A DNA stretch of 64,000 nucleotides, from contig CAJXUQ010000002.1 in the NCBI GenBank assembly GCA_913061145.1, positions 1-64,000 on the forward strand, in the 5' to 3' direction. Of this stretch, positions 12,657-21,088 are shown piece after piece. Position 1 is the first letter of the stretch. Each line of letters begins with the position of its first letter. The stretch comes from an uncultured Haliea sp. (GTDB lineage: Bacteria; Pseudomonadota; Gammaproteobacteria; Pseudomonadales; Halieaceae). The position numbers were made by a program, and so were the translations under genes. The notes below the pieces were generated by a model. It saw only the letters and a program-made list of their open reading frames with translations, made no database searches and was not told the DNA's origin.

Positions 12657-14519
12657 ATGCAAGCGCTGCAATCCGTCAATGAGTTCGTTATCAAGTTCGC
12701 CAACGTGAACGGCACCGGCAGCGCCAGTGCCAACAACCTGTTCGCCAAGGCAATCTTCCGCATGGGACTGCCCGTGTGCCCGAAAAACATATTCCCGTCC
12801 AATATCCAGGGGCTGCCCACCTGGTACGAGGTGCGCGTCAGCGAGCGCGGTTACCTGGGCCGTCGCGGTGGCGTGGATATTATGCTCTCGGTCAATCCAC
12901 AGAGCATGCCGCAGGACATCAGGGAAGTGGAGCCGGGCGGCTACTTCATTTATGACAATACCAAGCCGCTGGACCTGCGCCTGATGCGCAACGACGTCAA
13001 TATCTTTGGTATTCCACTGACGCGCATTTGCAATGAGGAATACCAGGATCCAAGGCAACGCCAGCTGTTCCGCAACGTCATCTATGTGGGGGCACTGGCG
13101 GCGCTGCTGGACATCGATTTCGCTGTGCTCACCGGTTTGGTGGAAGACCAGTTCAAGGGCAAGGACAAACTCATCCTGCCCAACATTCATGCGCTGGAGC
13201 TCGGGTATCAATACGCCCAGGAGCACTTCGAGTGCCCGATTGGTATTCGCGTTCGCGCTTCCGACAAGGTCGGTGACAACATCCTGCTGGATGGCAACAC
13301 GGCGCTGGGCCTGGGAGCAATTTACGGCGGCGCTACGGTAGCGGCCTGGTATCCCATTACCCCGTCTACCTCCGTCGTCGATGCCTTCGAGCGCTATGCC
13401 AAGCGGCTGCGCATTGACCCGGGTACCGGGCGCAAGAACTACGCGATTCTGCAAGCGGAAGACGAGCTTGCAGCGATCGGCATGGTGGTCGGCGCGAGCT
13501 GGAACGGCGCCCGGGCATTCACCGCGACCAGCGGCCCGGGCCTGTCGCTCATGAGTGAGTTTCTGGGCCTGGCCTACTTCGCTGAAATACCCACGGTGCT
13601 GTTCGATGTGCAGCGTGCTGGCCCGTCCACGGGCATGCCGACCCGTACCCAGCAGTCCGATGTGCTGTCGGCGGCCTACGCCTCCCACGGCGACACCAAG
13701 CAGGTCCTGCTGTTCCCGTCCACGCCGAAAGAGTGCTTTGACTTTGGCGCACTGTCCTTCGATCTGGCGGAGCGCTTACAGACCCCCATTATCCTGATGA
13801 CCGACCTCGACCTGGGGATGAACGACAACATGTCGCCGCCACTGACCTGGGATGACGCGCGCCGCTACGACCGCGGCAAGGTCCTGAACGCGGAGCAACT
13901 GGAGCAGATGGAACGCTACGGACGTTATCTCGACGTCGATGGCGACGGCATCTGTTACCGCACCATACCTGGCACGCACCCGGAAAAAGGAGCGTTCTTC
14001 ACGCGTGGAACCTCGCGTGACGAATATGCCGTGTACACGGAAAAGGGCGAAGAGTACGAGAAGAACATGCACCGCCTGATGGCCAAATGGGAAACCATCA
14101 AGGCGTGGGTGCCGCGCCCGCTGGAAACGCAGAGCGAGCAGGAAACAGATACCGCCATTCTCTTTTATGGCACCAGCGAAGAGTCCTCCATGGAGGCCCG
14201 CGACTACCTCGCGGAGGACGGTGTGCCGCTGAATGCCATGCGCGTTCGCGCCTTTCCGTTCAATCAGGAGGTGGCGGACTTTATCGCCCGGCACGAGCGG
14301 GTGTTTGTGATTGAGCAGAACCGCGATGCCCAGCTGCGTACGCTGCTCATGGCTGAATTCGAACTGGGCCCGGATAAACTGAAGTCGGTACTCTGTTTTG
14401 ATGGTACCCCGATCAGTGCCCGGAACATCCGCAAACAGATTCTGCAGCAGATGCCCGGCTACAACGTCACCCCCTTGCGTCGCGAACGTATGGTCGCCGG
14501 CGCGGAGAACAGGTCATGA
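12657..14519 (+). CDS. korA: 2-oxoacid:acceptor oxidoreductase, fused gamma-alpha subunit (KorA-type)
   Basis: A 620-residue fusion. Residues 1-190 are the gamma domain (VIKFANVNGTGSASANNLFA, then VSERGYLGRRGGVD). Residues from about 215 are the alpha pyrimidine-binding domain, with NTALGLGAIYGGATVAAWYP and the conserved YPITPST motif. A transketolase C-terminal-like domain lies near 500-620. Together with the beta subunit it oxidatively decarboxylates a 2-oxoacid to its CoA ester. The substrate cannot be read from sequence; 2-oxoglutarate is the family default for this fused architecture, but pyruvate or branched-chain acids are possible. The stop overlaps the beta gene (ATGA). Confidence 0.88.
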   Translation: MQALQSVNEFVIKFANVNGTGSASANNLFAKAIFRMGLPVCPKNIFPSNIQGLPTWYEVRVSERGYLGRRGGVDIMLSVNPQSMPQDIREVEPGGYFIYDNTKPLDLRLMRNDVNIFGIPLTRICNEEYQDPRQRQLFRNVIYVGALAALLDIDFAVLTGLVEDQFKGKDKLILPNIHALELGYQYAQEHFECPIGIRVRASDKVGDNILLDGNTALGLGAIYGGATVAAWYPITPSTSVVDAFERYAKRLRIDPGTGRKNYAILQAEDELAAIGMVVGASWNGARAFTATSGPGLSLMSEFLGLAYFAEIPTVLFDVQRAGPSTGMPTRTQQSDVLSAAYASHGDTKQVLLFPSTPKECFDFGALSFDLAERLQTPIILMTDLDLGMNDNMSPPLTWDDARRYDRGKVLNAEQLEQMERYGRYLDVDGDGICYRTIPGTHPEKGAFFTRGTSRDEYAVYTEKGEEYEKNMHRLMAKWETIKAWVPRPLETQSEQETDTAILFYGTSEESSMEARDYLAEDGVPLNAMRVRAFPFNQEVADFIARHERVFVIEQNRDAQLRTLLMAEFELGPDKLKSVLCFDGTPISARNIRKQILQQMPGYNVTPLRRERMVAGAENRS

Positions 14520-15568
14520 GTTATCAGCTTCCCAAATTCCGTCATCCCGACCTCCCGGTCAACGCGCTGGGCTACACCCGTGCCGACTACGAAGGTTCGA
14601 TCTCCACGCTGTGTGCGGGCTGCGGTCACGACTCCATTTCCGGTGCCATTGTGCGCGCCTGCCATGAGTTGGCCCTGGAGCCACACAAGATTGCCAAGCT
14701 GTCAGGTATCGGCTGTTCCTCGAAGTCGCCGACCTATTTCCTCGGCAAATCCCACGGTTTCAACTCGGTGCACGGGCGCATGCCCTCGGTCGTCAGCGGG
14801 GCCAATATGGCCAACCGAGACCTGTTATACCTCGGCGTCTCGGGTGATGGTGATACAGCGTCCATCGGTATGGGGCAGTTTGCCCACGCGGTGCGGCGCA
14901 ACCTCAATATGGTCTATATCGTCATGAACAATGGCTGTTATGGCCTGACCAAAGGGCAGGATTCGGCGACGGCGGACGCCGGGTCGGCAAGCAAGAAGGG
15001 TGACCCGAACCCCTTTTCTGCGATTGATCTTCCCGGCCTTGCCCTGCAGCTCGGTGCGACCTTCGTGGCGCGCAGCTTTTCCGGTGACAAGGGCCAGCTG
15101 GTGCCATTGATCAAGGCGGCCATTTCCCATCGCGGATTCGCGCTGATTGACGTCATCTCCCCCTGCGTCACCTTCAATAACAACCCGGGGTCTACCAAGA
15201 GCTATGATTTCGTGCGTGAGCACGCCGAGGCCACCGGGACCGTGGACTTCGTGCCCATGCGCGAGGAAATCACCACCAGTTACCCGGCGGGCCGCAGCCA
15301 GGAAGTGACCCTGCACGACGGCTCCGTGCTCCACCTGGAAAAACTCGCGCCCGACCTGGACCCTTTCGACAGGGTTTCGGCCATGGTGGCATTGCAGAGG
15401 CACAGCGCCGAGGGGCAGATCCTGACCGGACTCATCTACATGGACAAGGACTCCCGGGACCTGCATGACATTATGGAGACCTCGCGTCGCCCGCTGAACA
15501 GCCTGGTCGAGGAAGATCTGTGCCCGGGCGACAAGGTGCTGGCCAACATCAACGCCAGTCTGCGTTAG
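14516..15568 (+). CDS. korB: 2-oxoacid:acceptor oxidoreductase, TPP-binding beta subunit (KorB-type)
   Basis: A 350-residue beta subunit. The cysteines around CAGCGHDSISG and GIGCSSKSP are family positions, part of cluster and TPP binding. GDGDTASIGMGQFAHAVRRN followed by NNGCYGLTKGQ is the TPP/Mg motif. It starts within the korA stop. A short GC hairpin follows the stop. Its position as third gene of the locus supports one enzyme with the two genes upstream. Confidence 0.9.
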   Translation: MSYQLPKFRHPDLPVNALGYTRADYEGSISTLCAGCGHDSISGAIVRACHELALEPHKIAKLSGIGCSSKSPTYFLGKSHGFNSVHGRMPSVVSGANMANRDLLYLGVSGDGDTASIGMGQFAHAVRRNLNMVYIVMNNGCYGLTKGQDSATADAGSASKKGDPNPFSAIDLPGLALQLGATFVARSFSGDKGQLVPLIKAAISHRGFALIDVISPCVTFNNNPGSTKSYDFVREHAEATGTVDFVPMREEITTSYPAGRSQEVTLHDGSVLHLEKLAPDLDPFDRVSAMVALQRHSAEGQILTGLIYMDKDSRDLHDIMETSRRPLNSLVEEDLCPGDKVLANINASLR

Positions 15569-15581
15569 GCCCGGAGGGCCT
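15567..15581 (+). terminator. Short GC hairpin after korB
   Basis: AGGCCC-GGA-GGGCCT forms a 6-bp stem overlapping the korB stop, followed by CTTCC and no real U tract. It may act as a weak terminator or as 3' end protection. Confidence 0.3.
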
Positions 15582-15636
15582 CTTCCATGCAGTCACACCC
15601 TGTCGCTGTGGCAGAAATGCAGTAGCGCAGGGTGGC

Positions 15637-15670
15637 TTGTCATTTAATTGTCACAATTTCCTCATCTAAT
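15637..15670 (+). promoter_or_regulatory. Pho box and -10 element before phoB
   Basis: TTGTCATTTAATTGTCAC at 15637-15654 matches the Pho box CTGTCATAWAWCTGTCAY at about 14 of 18 positions, with two TGTCA half sites 11 bases apart. A -10-like TCTAAT lies 10 bases downstream at 15665-15670, the spacing expected where a Pho box replaces the -35. This would give phoBR phosphate-starvation autoregulation. Confidence 0.8.
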
Positions 15671-15707
15671 ACGTGGATACAGCGCGAAAAAGAGGACAAT
15701 GTGACCA

Positions 15708-16418
15708 ATGAATGAACGTCAGGTATTGATTGTTGATGATGAGTTTGCCATCCGCGATATGTTGCGCATGGCGCTGGAGATTGCGGGCTTCCGTTGCCTT
15801 GAGGCGGAGAACATTCAGGATGCCTTTACTCTGATCGTTGACGAACGCCCGGACATGGTTCTGTTGGACTGGATGCTGCCCGGCGGCAGTGGCCTCGAGC
15901 TGCTGCGCCGGCTCAAGCGCACTGATACCACCCGTGACGTGCCCGTCATCATGCTCACAGCGAAGACCGCGGAGGACAACGTGATCCAGGGGCTGGATGT
16001 GGGCGCTGACGATTACATCACGAAACCGTTTGCGCCGCGCGAGCTGATCGCCCGCATCAAGGCGCTGCTGCGACGCTCCGCTGGCGGGGATGAACAGGAC
16101 CGTATCCAGGTTGCCCAGCTGGTCCTGGATGGCGAGAGTCGGCGCATCTTCCTCTGCGACGAGCCGGTTGAAATGGGGCCCACCGAATTCAACCTGCTGC
16201 AATTTTTCATGTCGCACCCGGAGCGGGCCTATACACGCAGCCAGCTACTGGACCAGGTCTGGGGGGCCAACGTGTACGTGGAGGAGCGCACGGTGGACGT
16301 GCATATTCGGCGCCTGCGTAAGGCGCTGCAGACCCCACAGGCTGACTACAGCGACCTCGTGCAGACGGTGCGCGGTACCGGCTACCGGTTCTCTGCCCGC
16401 GGAGTTCCCGCGCGGTGA
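15708..16418 (+). CDS. phoB: Phosphate regulon response regulator PhoB
   Basis: A 236-residue OmpR/PhoB-type regulator. The receiver domain contains D10/D11 and phospho-acceptor D54 in VLLDWMLPG, with K in GADDYITKPF. A winged-helix DNA-binding domain ends in VDVHIRRLRKAL and VRGTGYRFS. It binds Pho boxes when phosphorylated by PhoR. Identity is supported by the following phoR, pstSCAB and phoU genes and by its own upstream Pho box. The stop overlaps the phoR start (GTGA). Confidence 0.96.
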   Translation: MNERQVLIVDDEFAIRDMLRMALEIAGFRCLEAENIQDAFTLIVDERPDMVLLDWMLPGGSGLELLRRLKRTDTTRDVPVIMLTAKTAEDNVIQGLDVGADDYITKPFAPRELIARIKALLRRSAGGDEQDRIQVAQLVLDGESRRIFLCDEPVEMGPTEFNLLQFFMSHPERAYTRSQLLDQVWGANVYVEERTVDVHIRRLRKALQTPQADYSDLVQTVRGTGYRFSARGVPAR

Positions 16419-17689
16419 GTCCACAGGCCGCTTGGCTGGCGGAACTGCGCCGGCTGCTGGCACTGGTAGCGGTAGCGCTCACCGCCGGTTGGCTCATCGG
16501 CTGGCCCTGGCTGTTGCTCTCGGCGGCGCTGCTGGCGCTGACGGTGCGCTGGGCGTGGCAGATGCGCCGCCTTCTGCGCTGGCTTCAGGACCCGTCCCTG
16601 GAACCACCGGAAGCCTTGGGCTTCTGGGGCGAACTGTATGACCGCCTTTACCAGCTGCAGCGCAAGGCCAGCATGCGTGAGATGGAACTGCGCTCGCGAC
16701 TCGATTACCTGCAGGACTCGCTTTCCTCCATGCACGACGGCGCTGTCATGGTCAGCGCCGGTGGCGCCATCGAGTGGAGTAATGACGCGGCGCAGCGGCT
16801 GCTGGGGCTACGCTATCCTGCTGACCGCGGCCAGGCGCTGCTCAACCTGGTGCGCTTGCCGGCCTTCCATCGCTACTACATCGCAGGCGCCTTTGAAGAC
16901 CCCCTCCAGCTGCGCATGCAGGGCGATCGGGAGCAGACGCTGCAGTTTGCCATCACCCTGTTTGGCAACGGCGATCGTCTGGTGTTCGTGCGTGATATCA
17001 CCAAGGAGGCTCATCTTGAGCAGATGCGGCGCGACTTTGTGGGCAACGTGTCCCATGAATTGCGCACTCCGCTCACGGTGATCAAGGGCTATCTGGAGAT
17101 GATTCTGGCGAATGCGGAGCAACTGGAGCCGCGGTTTCAACGGCCGTTGGAGCAGATGTCCCAGCAGACCGACCGCATGGAGAATCTGCTGAAGGACCTG
17201 CTCTGGCTGTCGCGTCTGGAAAGCGTTCGCACCCAGACCCGCCGCGAGCAGGTCGATATCGCGGCATTGCTCCAGGAGCTTGTCGACGAATTGCACACGC
17301 TGTATCCCGAACGCGCGTTGACCCTGCAGTCAGACACCCGGGTAAAGATACCCGGAGACTACCGGGAGTTGCACAGCGCGGTGTCCAATCTGATCCTGAA
17401 TGCGTTCAAATACAGCAAAGATGACAGTTTGGTGACAGTTTCGTGGCGGCAGCAGGGGGGTGAGCTGTTGCTGTCGGTGCAGGACCAGGGTATCGGTATT
17501 GATGCGGTGCATATACCCCGCCTGACGGAGCGTTTTTACCGCGTGGATGACAGCCGCTCGTCGGCCACGGGGGGGACCGGCCTCGGCCTTGCCATCGTCA
17601 AGCATGTGGCAGCAGGCCACCGCGCAGAGCTGCGGATAGCGAGCCTGCAGGGCAAGGGCAGCACGTTTACCCTGGCGTTCCGGTGCTGA
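16415..17689 (+). CDS. phoR: Phosphate regulon sensor kinase PhoR
   Basis: A 424-residue histidine kinase. Two adjacent N-terminal hydrophobic segments (about residues 8-45) lack a large periplasmic loop, as in PhoR. A PAS domain lies around 95-190. The HisKA motif VSHELRTPLTVIKGY carries H214, and a HATPase domain has NAFKYSKDD, DQGIGID and TGGTGLGLAIVKH. It acts at the inner membrane, probably sensing phosphate status through PstSCAB-PhoU. The GTG start at 16415 overlaps the phoB stop. A Pho-box-like sequence on the opposite strand lies inside this gene. Confidence 0.95.
   Translation: MSPQAAWLAELRRLLALVAVALTAGWLIGWPWLLLSAALLALTVRWAWQMRRLLRWLQDPSLEPPEALGFWGELYDRLYQLQRKASMREMELRSRLDYLQDSLSSMHDGAVMVSAGGAIEWSNDAAQRLLGLRYPADRGQALLNLVRLPAFHRYYIAGAFEDPLQLRMQGDREQTLQFAITLFGNGDRLVFVRDITKEAHLEQMRRDFVGNVSHELRTPLTVIKGYLEMILANAEQLEPRFQRPLEQMSQQTDRMENLLKDLLWLSRLESVRTQTRREQVDIAALLQELVDELHTLYPERALTLQSDTRVKIPGDYRELHSAVSNLILNAFKYSKDDSLVTVSWRQQGGELLLSVQDQGIGIDAVHIPRLTERFYRVDDSRSSATGGTGLGLAIVKHVAAGHRAELRIASLQGKGSTFTLAFRC
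17421..17438 (-). promoter_or_regulatory. Antisense Pho-box-like site inside phoR
   Basis: Read on the minus strand this is CTGTCACCAAACTGTCAT, about 16 of 18 matches to the Pho box and as good as the box before pstS. It sits in phoR codons for the HATPase N-box region. It could be chance, a PhoB decoy, or a site for antisense control. Confidence 0.4.
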
Positions 17690-17709
17690 TGCCCCGGGGA
17701 GACACAGGC

Positions 17710-17743
17710 TTGTCATAATACTGTCATATATTGGCGCTAGTGT
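17710..17743 (+). promoter_or_regulatory. Pho box and -10 before pstS
   Basis: TTGTCATAATACTGTCAT at 17710-17727 matches the Pho box at about 16 of 18 positions. A weak -10 (TAGTGT, 17738-17743) follows at 10 bases. The pstS start is 40 bases downstream, with ribosome site CAGGAGTG at 17771-17778. Confidence 0.88.
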
Positions 17744-17782
17744 AGGCGCGTTACTGATATCCGCTGGAAACAGGAGTGCTCT

Positions 17783-18769
17783 ATGTCGATCAAGCAATGG
17801 TTGAGAAAAACGGTAGCGGCTGCGGGTGCAGGCGCAGTTGCGGTGGGCATGGCGCCGATGTCCTGGGCGGAACTCGACCCCGGGCTCAAGGATTATGAGG
17901 TGTCCAGCGGCGTGTCGGGAAACCTTTCCAGCATTGGCTCCGATACGCTGGCGAACCTGATGACGCTGTGGGCTGAGGATTTCAAGCGTGCCTACCCCAA
18001 TGTCAACATCCAGATCCAGGCGGCGGGTTCCTCTACGGCACCGCCTGCACTGACTGAAGGCACTGCCAACATCGGCCCGATGAGCCGCGATATGCGTGAC
18101 AAGGAGATCGAGGCCTTCGAAACACGCTACGGCTACAAGCCCACCGCTGTGCCGGTGGCGATCGACGCCCTGGCCGTGTATGTGCACAAGGACAACCCCA
18201 TCGAGGGCATGTCCATTGCCGAACTGGATGCCATTTTCTCCTCAACGCGCAAGTGCGGCGCACCACAGGACATCGGCCAGTGGGGACAGCTTGGGCTCAC
18301 CGGCGCCTGGGAGGGCCGTGACATGCAGCTGTTCGGACGCAACTCGGTGTCCGGTACCTACGGCTTTTTCAAGACCGTTGGCCTGTGCAAGGGCGACTTC
18401 AAAAACAGCGTCAATGAGCAGCCCGGGTCCGCCTCGGTAGTGCAGTCGGTCTCCACCTCTATCAACGGCATTGGCTACTCGGGGATTGGCTATCGCACCT
18501 CCAGCGTGCGCACCGTACCGATCAGCAAGGGTGAAGGCCTTCCCTACGTGGAGGCGGACGCTGAAAACTCCATCAACGGCCGCTACCCGCTGGCTCGCTT
18601 CCTCTACGTCTATGTGAACAAGGATCCGAACAAGCCGTTGTCACCGCTGGAACGGGAATTCTTCAAGCTGGTGTTTTCCCGCCAGGGCCAGGATGTCGTG
18701 CTCAAGGATGGCTACATTCCCCTTCCCGCAGCGGTGGTGGAGCGCTACAGTCGCCAGCTCGGCCTGTAA
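17783..18769 (+). CDS. pstS: Phosphate ABC transporter substrate-binding protein PstS
   Basis: A 328-residue periplasmic phosphate-binding protein with a signal peptide of about 30 residues (cleavage probably after MSWA). Ligand-loop features include [30 protein letters not shown] and [10 protein letters not shown], typical of the larger PstS type found in pseudomonads and marine gammaproteobacteria. The start is ATG 17783 after CAGGAG. It follows a strong Pho box and leads into pstC. Confidence 0.95.
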   Translation: MSIKQWLRKTVAAAGAGAVAVGMAPMSWAELDPGLKDYEVSSGVSGNLSSIGSDTLANLMTLWAEDFKRAYPNVNIQIQAAGSSTAPPALTEGTANIGPMSRDMRDKEIEAFETRYGYKPTAVPVAIDALAVYVHKDNPIEGMSIAELDAIFSSTRKCGAPQDIGQWGQLGLTGAWEGRDMQLFGRNSVSGTYGFFKTVGLCKGDFKNSVNEQPGSASVVQSVSTSINGIGYSGIGYRTSSVRTVPISKGEGLPYVEADAENSINGRYPLARFLYVYVNKDPNKPLSPLEREFFKLVFSRQGQDVVLKDGYIPLPAAVVERYSRQLGL

Positions 18770-18783
18770 GGTCTGATGATAAT

Positions 18784-18820
18784 CGCCGGGTCGGTTCCTT
18801 GTGGCCTGCCCGGTGCCGGC
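18784..18820 (+). other. Potential stem-loop between pstS and pstC
   Basis: The 84-base gap contains nested inverted repeats, GCCGG/CCGGC and CCGGG/CCCGG, with no U tract. Such a structure could stabilise the pstS transcript end relative to pstC, but folding was not computed. Confidence 0.3.
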
Positions 18821-18853
18821 AATCGCTGACCGAGTGATTCTGTCTTGACGAAA

Positions 18854-21088
18854 ATGAGTGAACACGTGTCTCCCTTCACGCCCCGCTGGAGGCACTTCAA
18901 GGATCGCGCTGCCACGGTGTCCGTCACCGCCGGCGGTGCCGGCGTACTGGTCGCCATCCTGCTGATATTTTTCTATCTGCTGTATGAGGTCCTGCCGCTG
19001 TTTGGCAATGCCTCAATCGAACCCCGCGCTGAGGTCGCTTCGCCCTTTGCAGCGGCTCCGCTCTATCTGGCGGTGGAGGAACAGACGGAAATCGGCTTTG
19101 CGGTCTTTGCCGACGCCCGCGGCAGTTTTTTTCAGCTGGACAGCGGTGCCATCGTGCTCGAATCCGAGCTTGCAGTCGATCTGGGCCCGGTCTCTGCGGT
19201 CGCCGAGGAGAGTGCGGGCAAGCGCCTGCTGGCACTGGCCCATGAGTCCGGTGCAGTGTCCCTGCACACCCACGAGTATCGTCTGAGCTACCCCGACGGT
19301 AACCGCGTGATAACGCCGCGTGTCGAGCGACGCTACCCTGAACTCGACATTCGCGTTGCTGAAGGTCCTGTGCAGAAGCTGGCACTGGGCGATAACGACG
19401 ATGGCATGGTGATCATTGCCCTGGATGCCGCGGGTACGCTGCGGGCCCAGCGTTACAACCGGTCAGAAAACTTCCTCACGGGCGAGATCAGTTTTGACCG
19501 GGAAGCGCTGTCACTGCCAGCGCTGGCGGGGGAGACGGCGGATTTCCATATCGATGAAAATCTCCAGTGGCTGTACCACATCGACAGTAAAGGCGGCTAC
19601 GCAGTGATCAATCTGCGGCAGCGCGATGCTGCTGGCAAATTGCTGGTGGCGAGCCGGGGTGAGCTGTTTACCCGCGGCGGCCAGTTGACTGAAAGCGCGA
19701 TGCTGCTGGGTGGTATCTCATTGCTGGCGGCGTCCGATCGCGGCGAGCTGGTGCAGTATTTCATGGTGCGGGACGGCGAGGGTGGTCATCGCCTGCAGCG
19801 TATCCGAGAATTTGACACCGACGGCATCAACGTCACGACGCTGCTGCCGGAGCATCGCCGCAAGGGTTTCGTCGCCCTTGGCAGGCAGGGTGAAGTGCAG
19901 ATTTACCACACAACGTCGCACCGCCGGTTGTTGAGCGAGGCCGCGTTGCCCCTGGGAGCCGGGGCGGCCGCCATATCCCCGCGTGCGGATGCGTTGTTGC
20001 TGGTGGATGCGGACGGCAGTCTGCGCAGTTGGCACATCGATAACGAACACCCGGATGTATCCTGGTCGGCGCTGTGGAGTGAAGTCTGGTACGAGAGCTA
20101 CGATGAGCCTGAGCACGTCTGGCAATCGTCCGCATCCGACAACGATTTTGAGCCCAAATACAGTTTTGCGCCGCTCGCTTTCGGCACCTTGAAGGCTGCG
20201 TTCTACACCATGATGATCGCCGCGCCGCTGGCGATCTGCGGCGCCATCTACACCGCCTATTTCATGGCGCCATCGCTGCGGCGCAAGGTCAAACCAATGA
20301 TCGAGCTGATGGAAGCCCTGCCCACGGTGATCCTCGGCTTTCTCGCCGGACTGTGGTTGGCGCCGCTGATCGAAGATCAGTTGACCGCGGTAGTCACGTT
20401 GATGCTGACGCTGCCCGTTGGCGTCATCCTGTTCGCCTTTCTCTGGTCGCGCCTGCCGCTCGCCATTCGCGCCCGCCTGCCCGAGGGCTGGCACGCGGCA
20501 GTGCTGATTCCTGTGGTGCTGTTCATCGGCTACGCCAGCTTTGCCAGCGGCGATACGCTGGAGCTGGTGTTCTTCTCGGGCGACATGCGCGGCTGGATCA
20601 CGAGCGAACTGGGTATCTCCTTCGATCAGCGCAATGCGCTGGTGGTGGGCATCGCCATGGGCATGGCGGTCATCCCCACCATCTTCTCCATCGCCGAGGA
20701 TGCCATTTTCTCTGTGCCCAAACATTTGAGCTACGGCAGCCTCGCGCTGGGCGCAACCCCGTGGCAGACGCTGGTCGGTGTGGTGATTCCCACGGCAAGC
20801 CCAGGCATCTTCTCCGGCTTGATGATCGGGCTGGGCCGCGCGGTGGGCGAGACCATGATCGTTCTGATGGCAACGGGCAATACACCGATCATGGACGTCA
20901 ATATCTTTGAGGGCATGCGTACGCTGTCGGCCAACATCGCGGTGGAAGTGCCCGAAGCGGAAGTCGACAGTACACACTACCGTGTGCTGTTCCTCGCTGC
21001 CTTTGTGCTCTTCATGTTTACCTTCATGGTCAACACCGTCGCCGAGCTGGTGCGGCAGCGGTTGCGCATCAAGTACGGGTCACTGTGA
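18854..21088 (+). CDS. pstC: Phosphate ABC transporter permease PstC, long form with extracytoplasmic insert
   Basis: A 744-residue protein, over twice the roughly 320 residues of E. coli PstC. The first membrane helix is near residues 28-48. An insert of about 380 residues follows, with repeated beta-strand patterns such as LVDADGSLRSWHIDN and LGRQGEVQIYHTTS that resemble WD40/beta-propeller blades. The permease domain begins near residue 436 (FGTLKAAFYTMMIAAPLAIC) and carries the EAA-loop region YGSLALGATPWQTL. The start chosen is ATG 18854; an in-frame TTG lies at 18845. The pstC stop overlaps the pstA start. Long PstC proteins are known in Pseudomonas, so the length is not a fusion artefact. 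Confidence 0.93.
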   Translation: MSEHVSPFTPRWRHFKDRAATVSVTAGGAGVLVAILLIFFYLLYEVLPLFGNASIEPRAEVASPFAAAPLYLAVEEQTEIGFAVFADARGSFFQLDSGAIVLESELAVDLGPVSAVAEESAGKRLLALAHESGAVSLHTHEYRLSYPDGNRVITPRVERRYPELDIRVAEGPVQKLALGDNDDGMVIIALDAAGTLRAQRYNRSENFLTGEISFDREALSLPALAGETADFHIDENLQWLYHIDSKGGYAVINLRQRDAAGKLLVASRGELFTRGGQLTESAMLLGGISLLAASDRGELVQYFMVRDGEGGHRLQRIREFDTDGINVTTLLPEHRRKGFVALGRQGEVQIYHTTSHRRLLSEAALPLGAGAAAISPRADALLLVDADGSLRSWHIDNEHPDVSWSALWSEVWYESYDEPEHVWQSSASDNDFEPKYSFAPLAFGTLKAAFYTMMIAAPLAICGAIYTAYFMAPSLRRKVKPMIELMEALPTVILGFLAGLWLAPLIEDQLTAVVTLMLTLPVGVILFAFLWSRLPLAIRARLPEGWHAAVLIPVVLFIGYASFASGDTLELVFFSGDMRGWITSELGISFDQRNALVVGIAMGMAVIPTIFSIAEDAIFSVPKHLSYGSLALGATPWQTLVGVVIPTASPGIFSGLMIGLGRAVGETMIVLMATGNTPIMDVNIFEGMRTLSANIAVEVPEAEVDSTHYRVLFLAAFVLFMFTFMVNTVAELVRQRLRIKYGSL

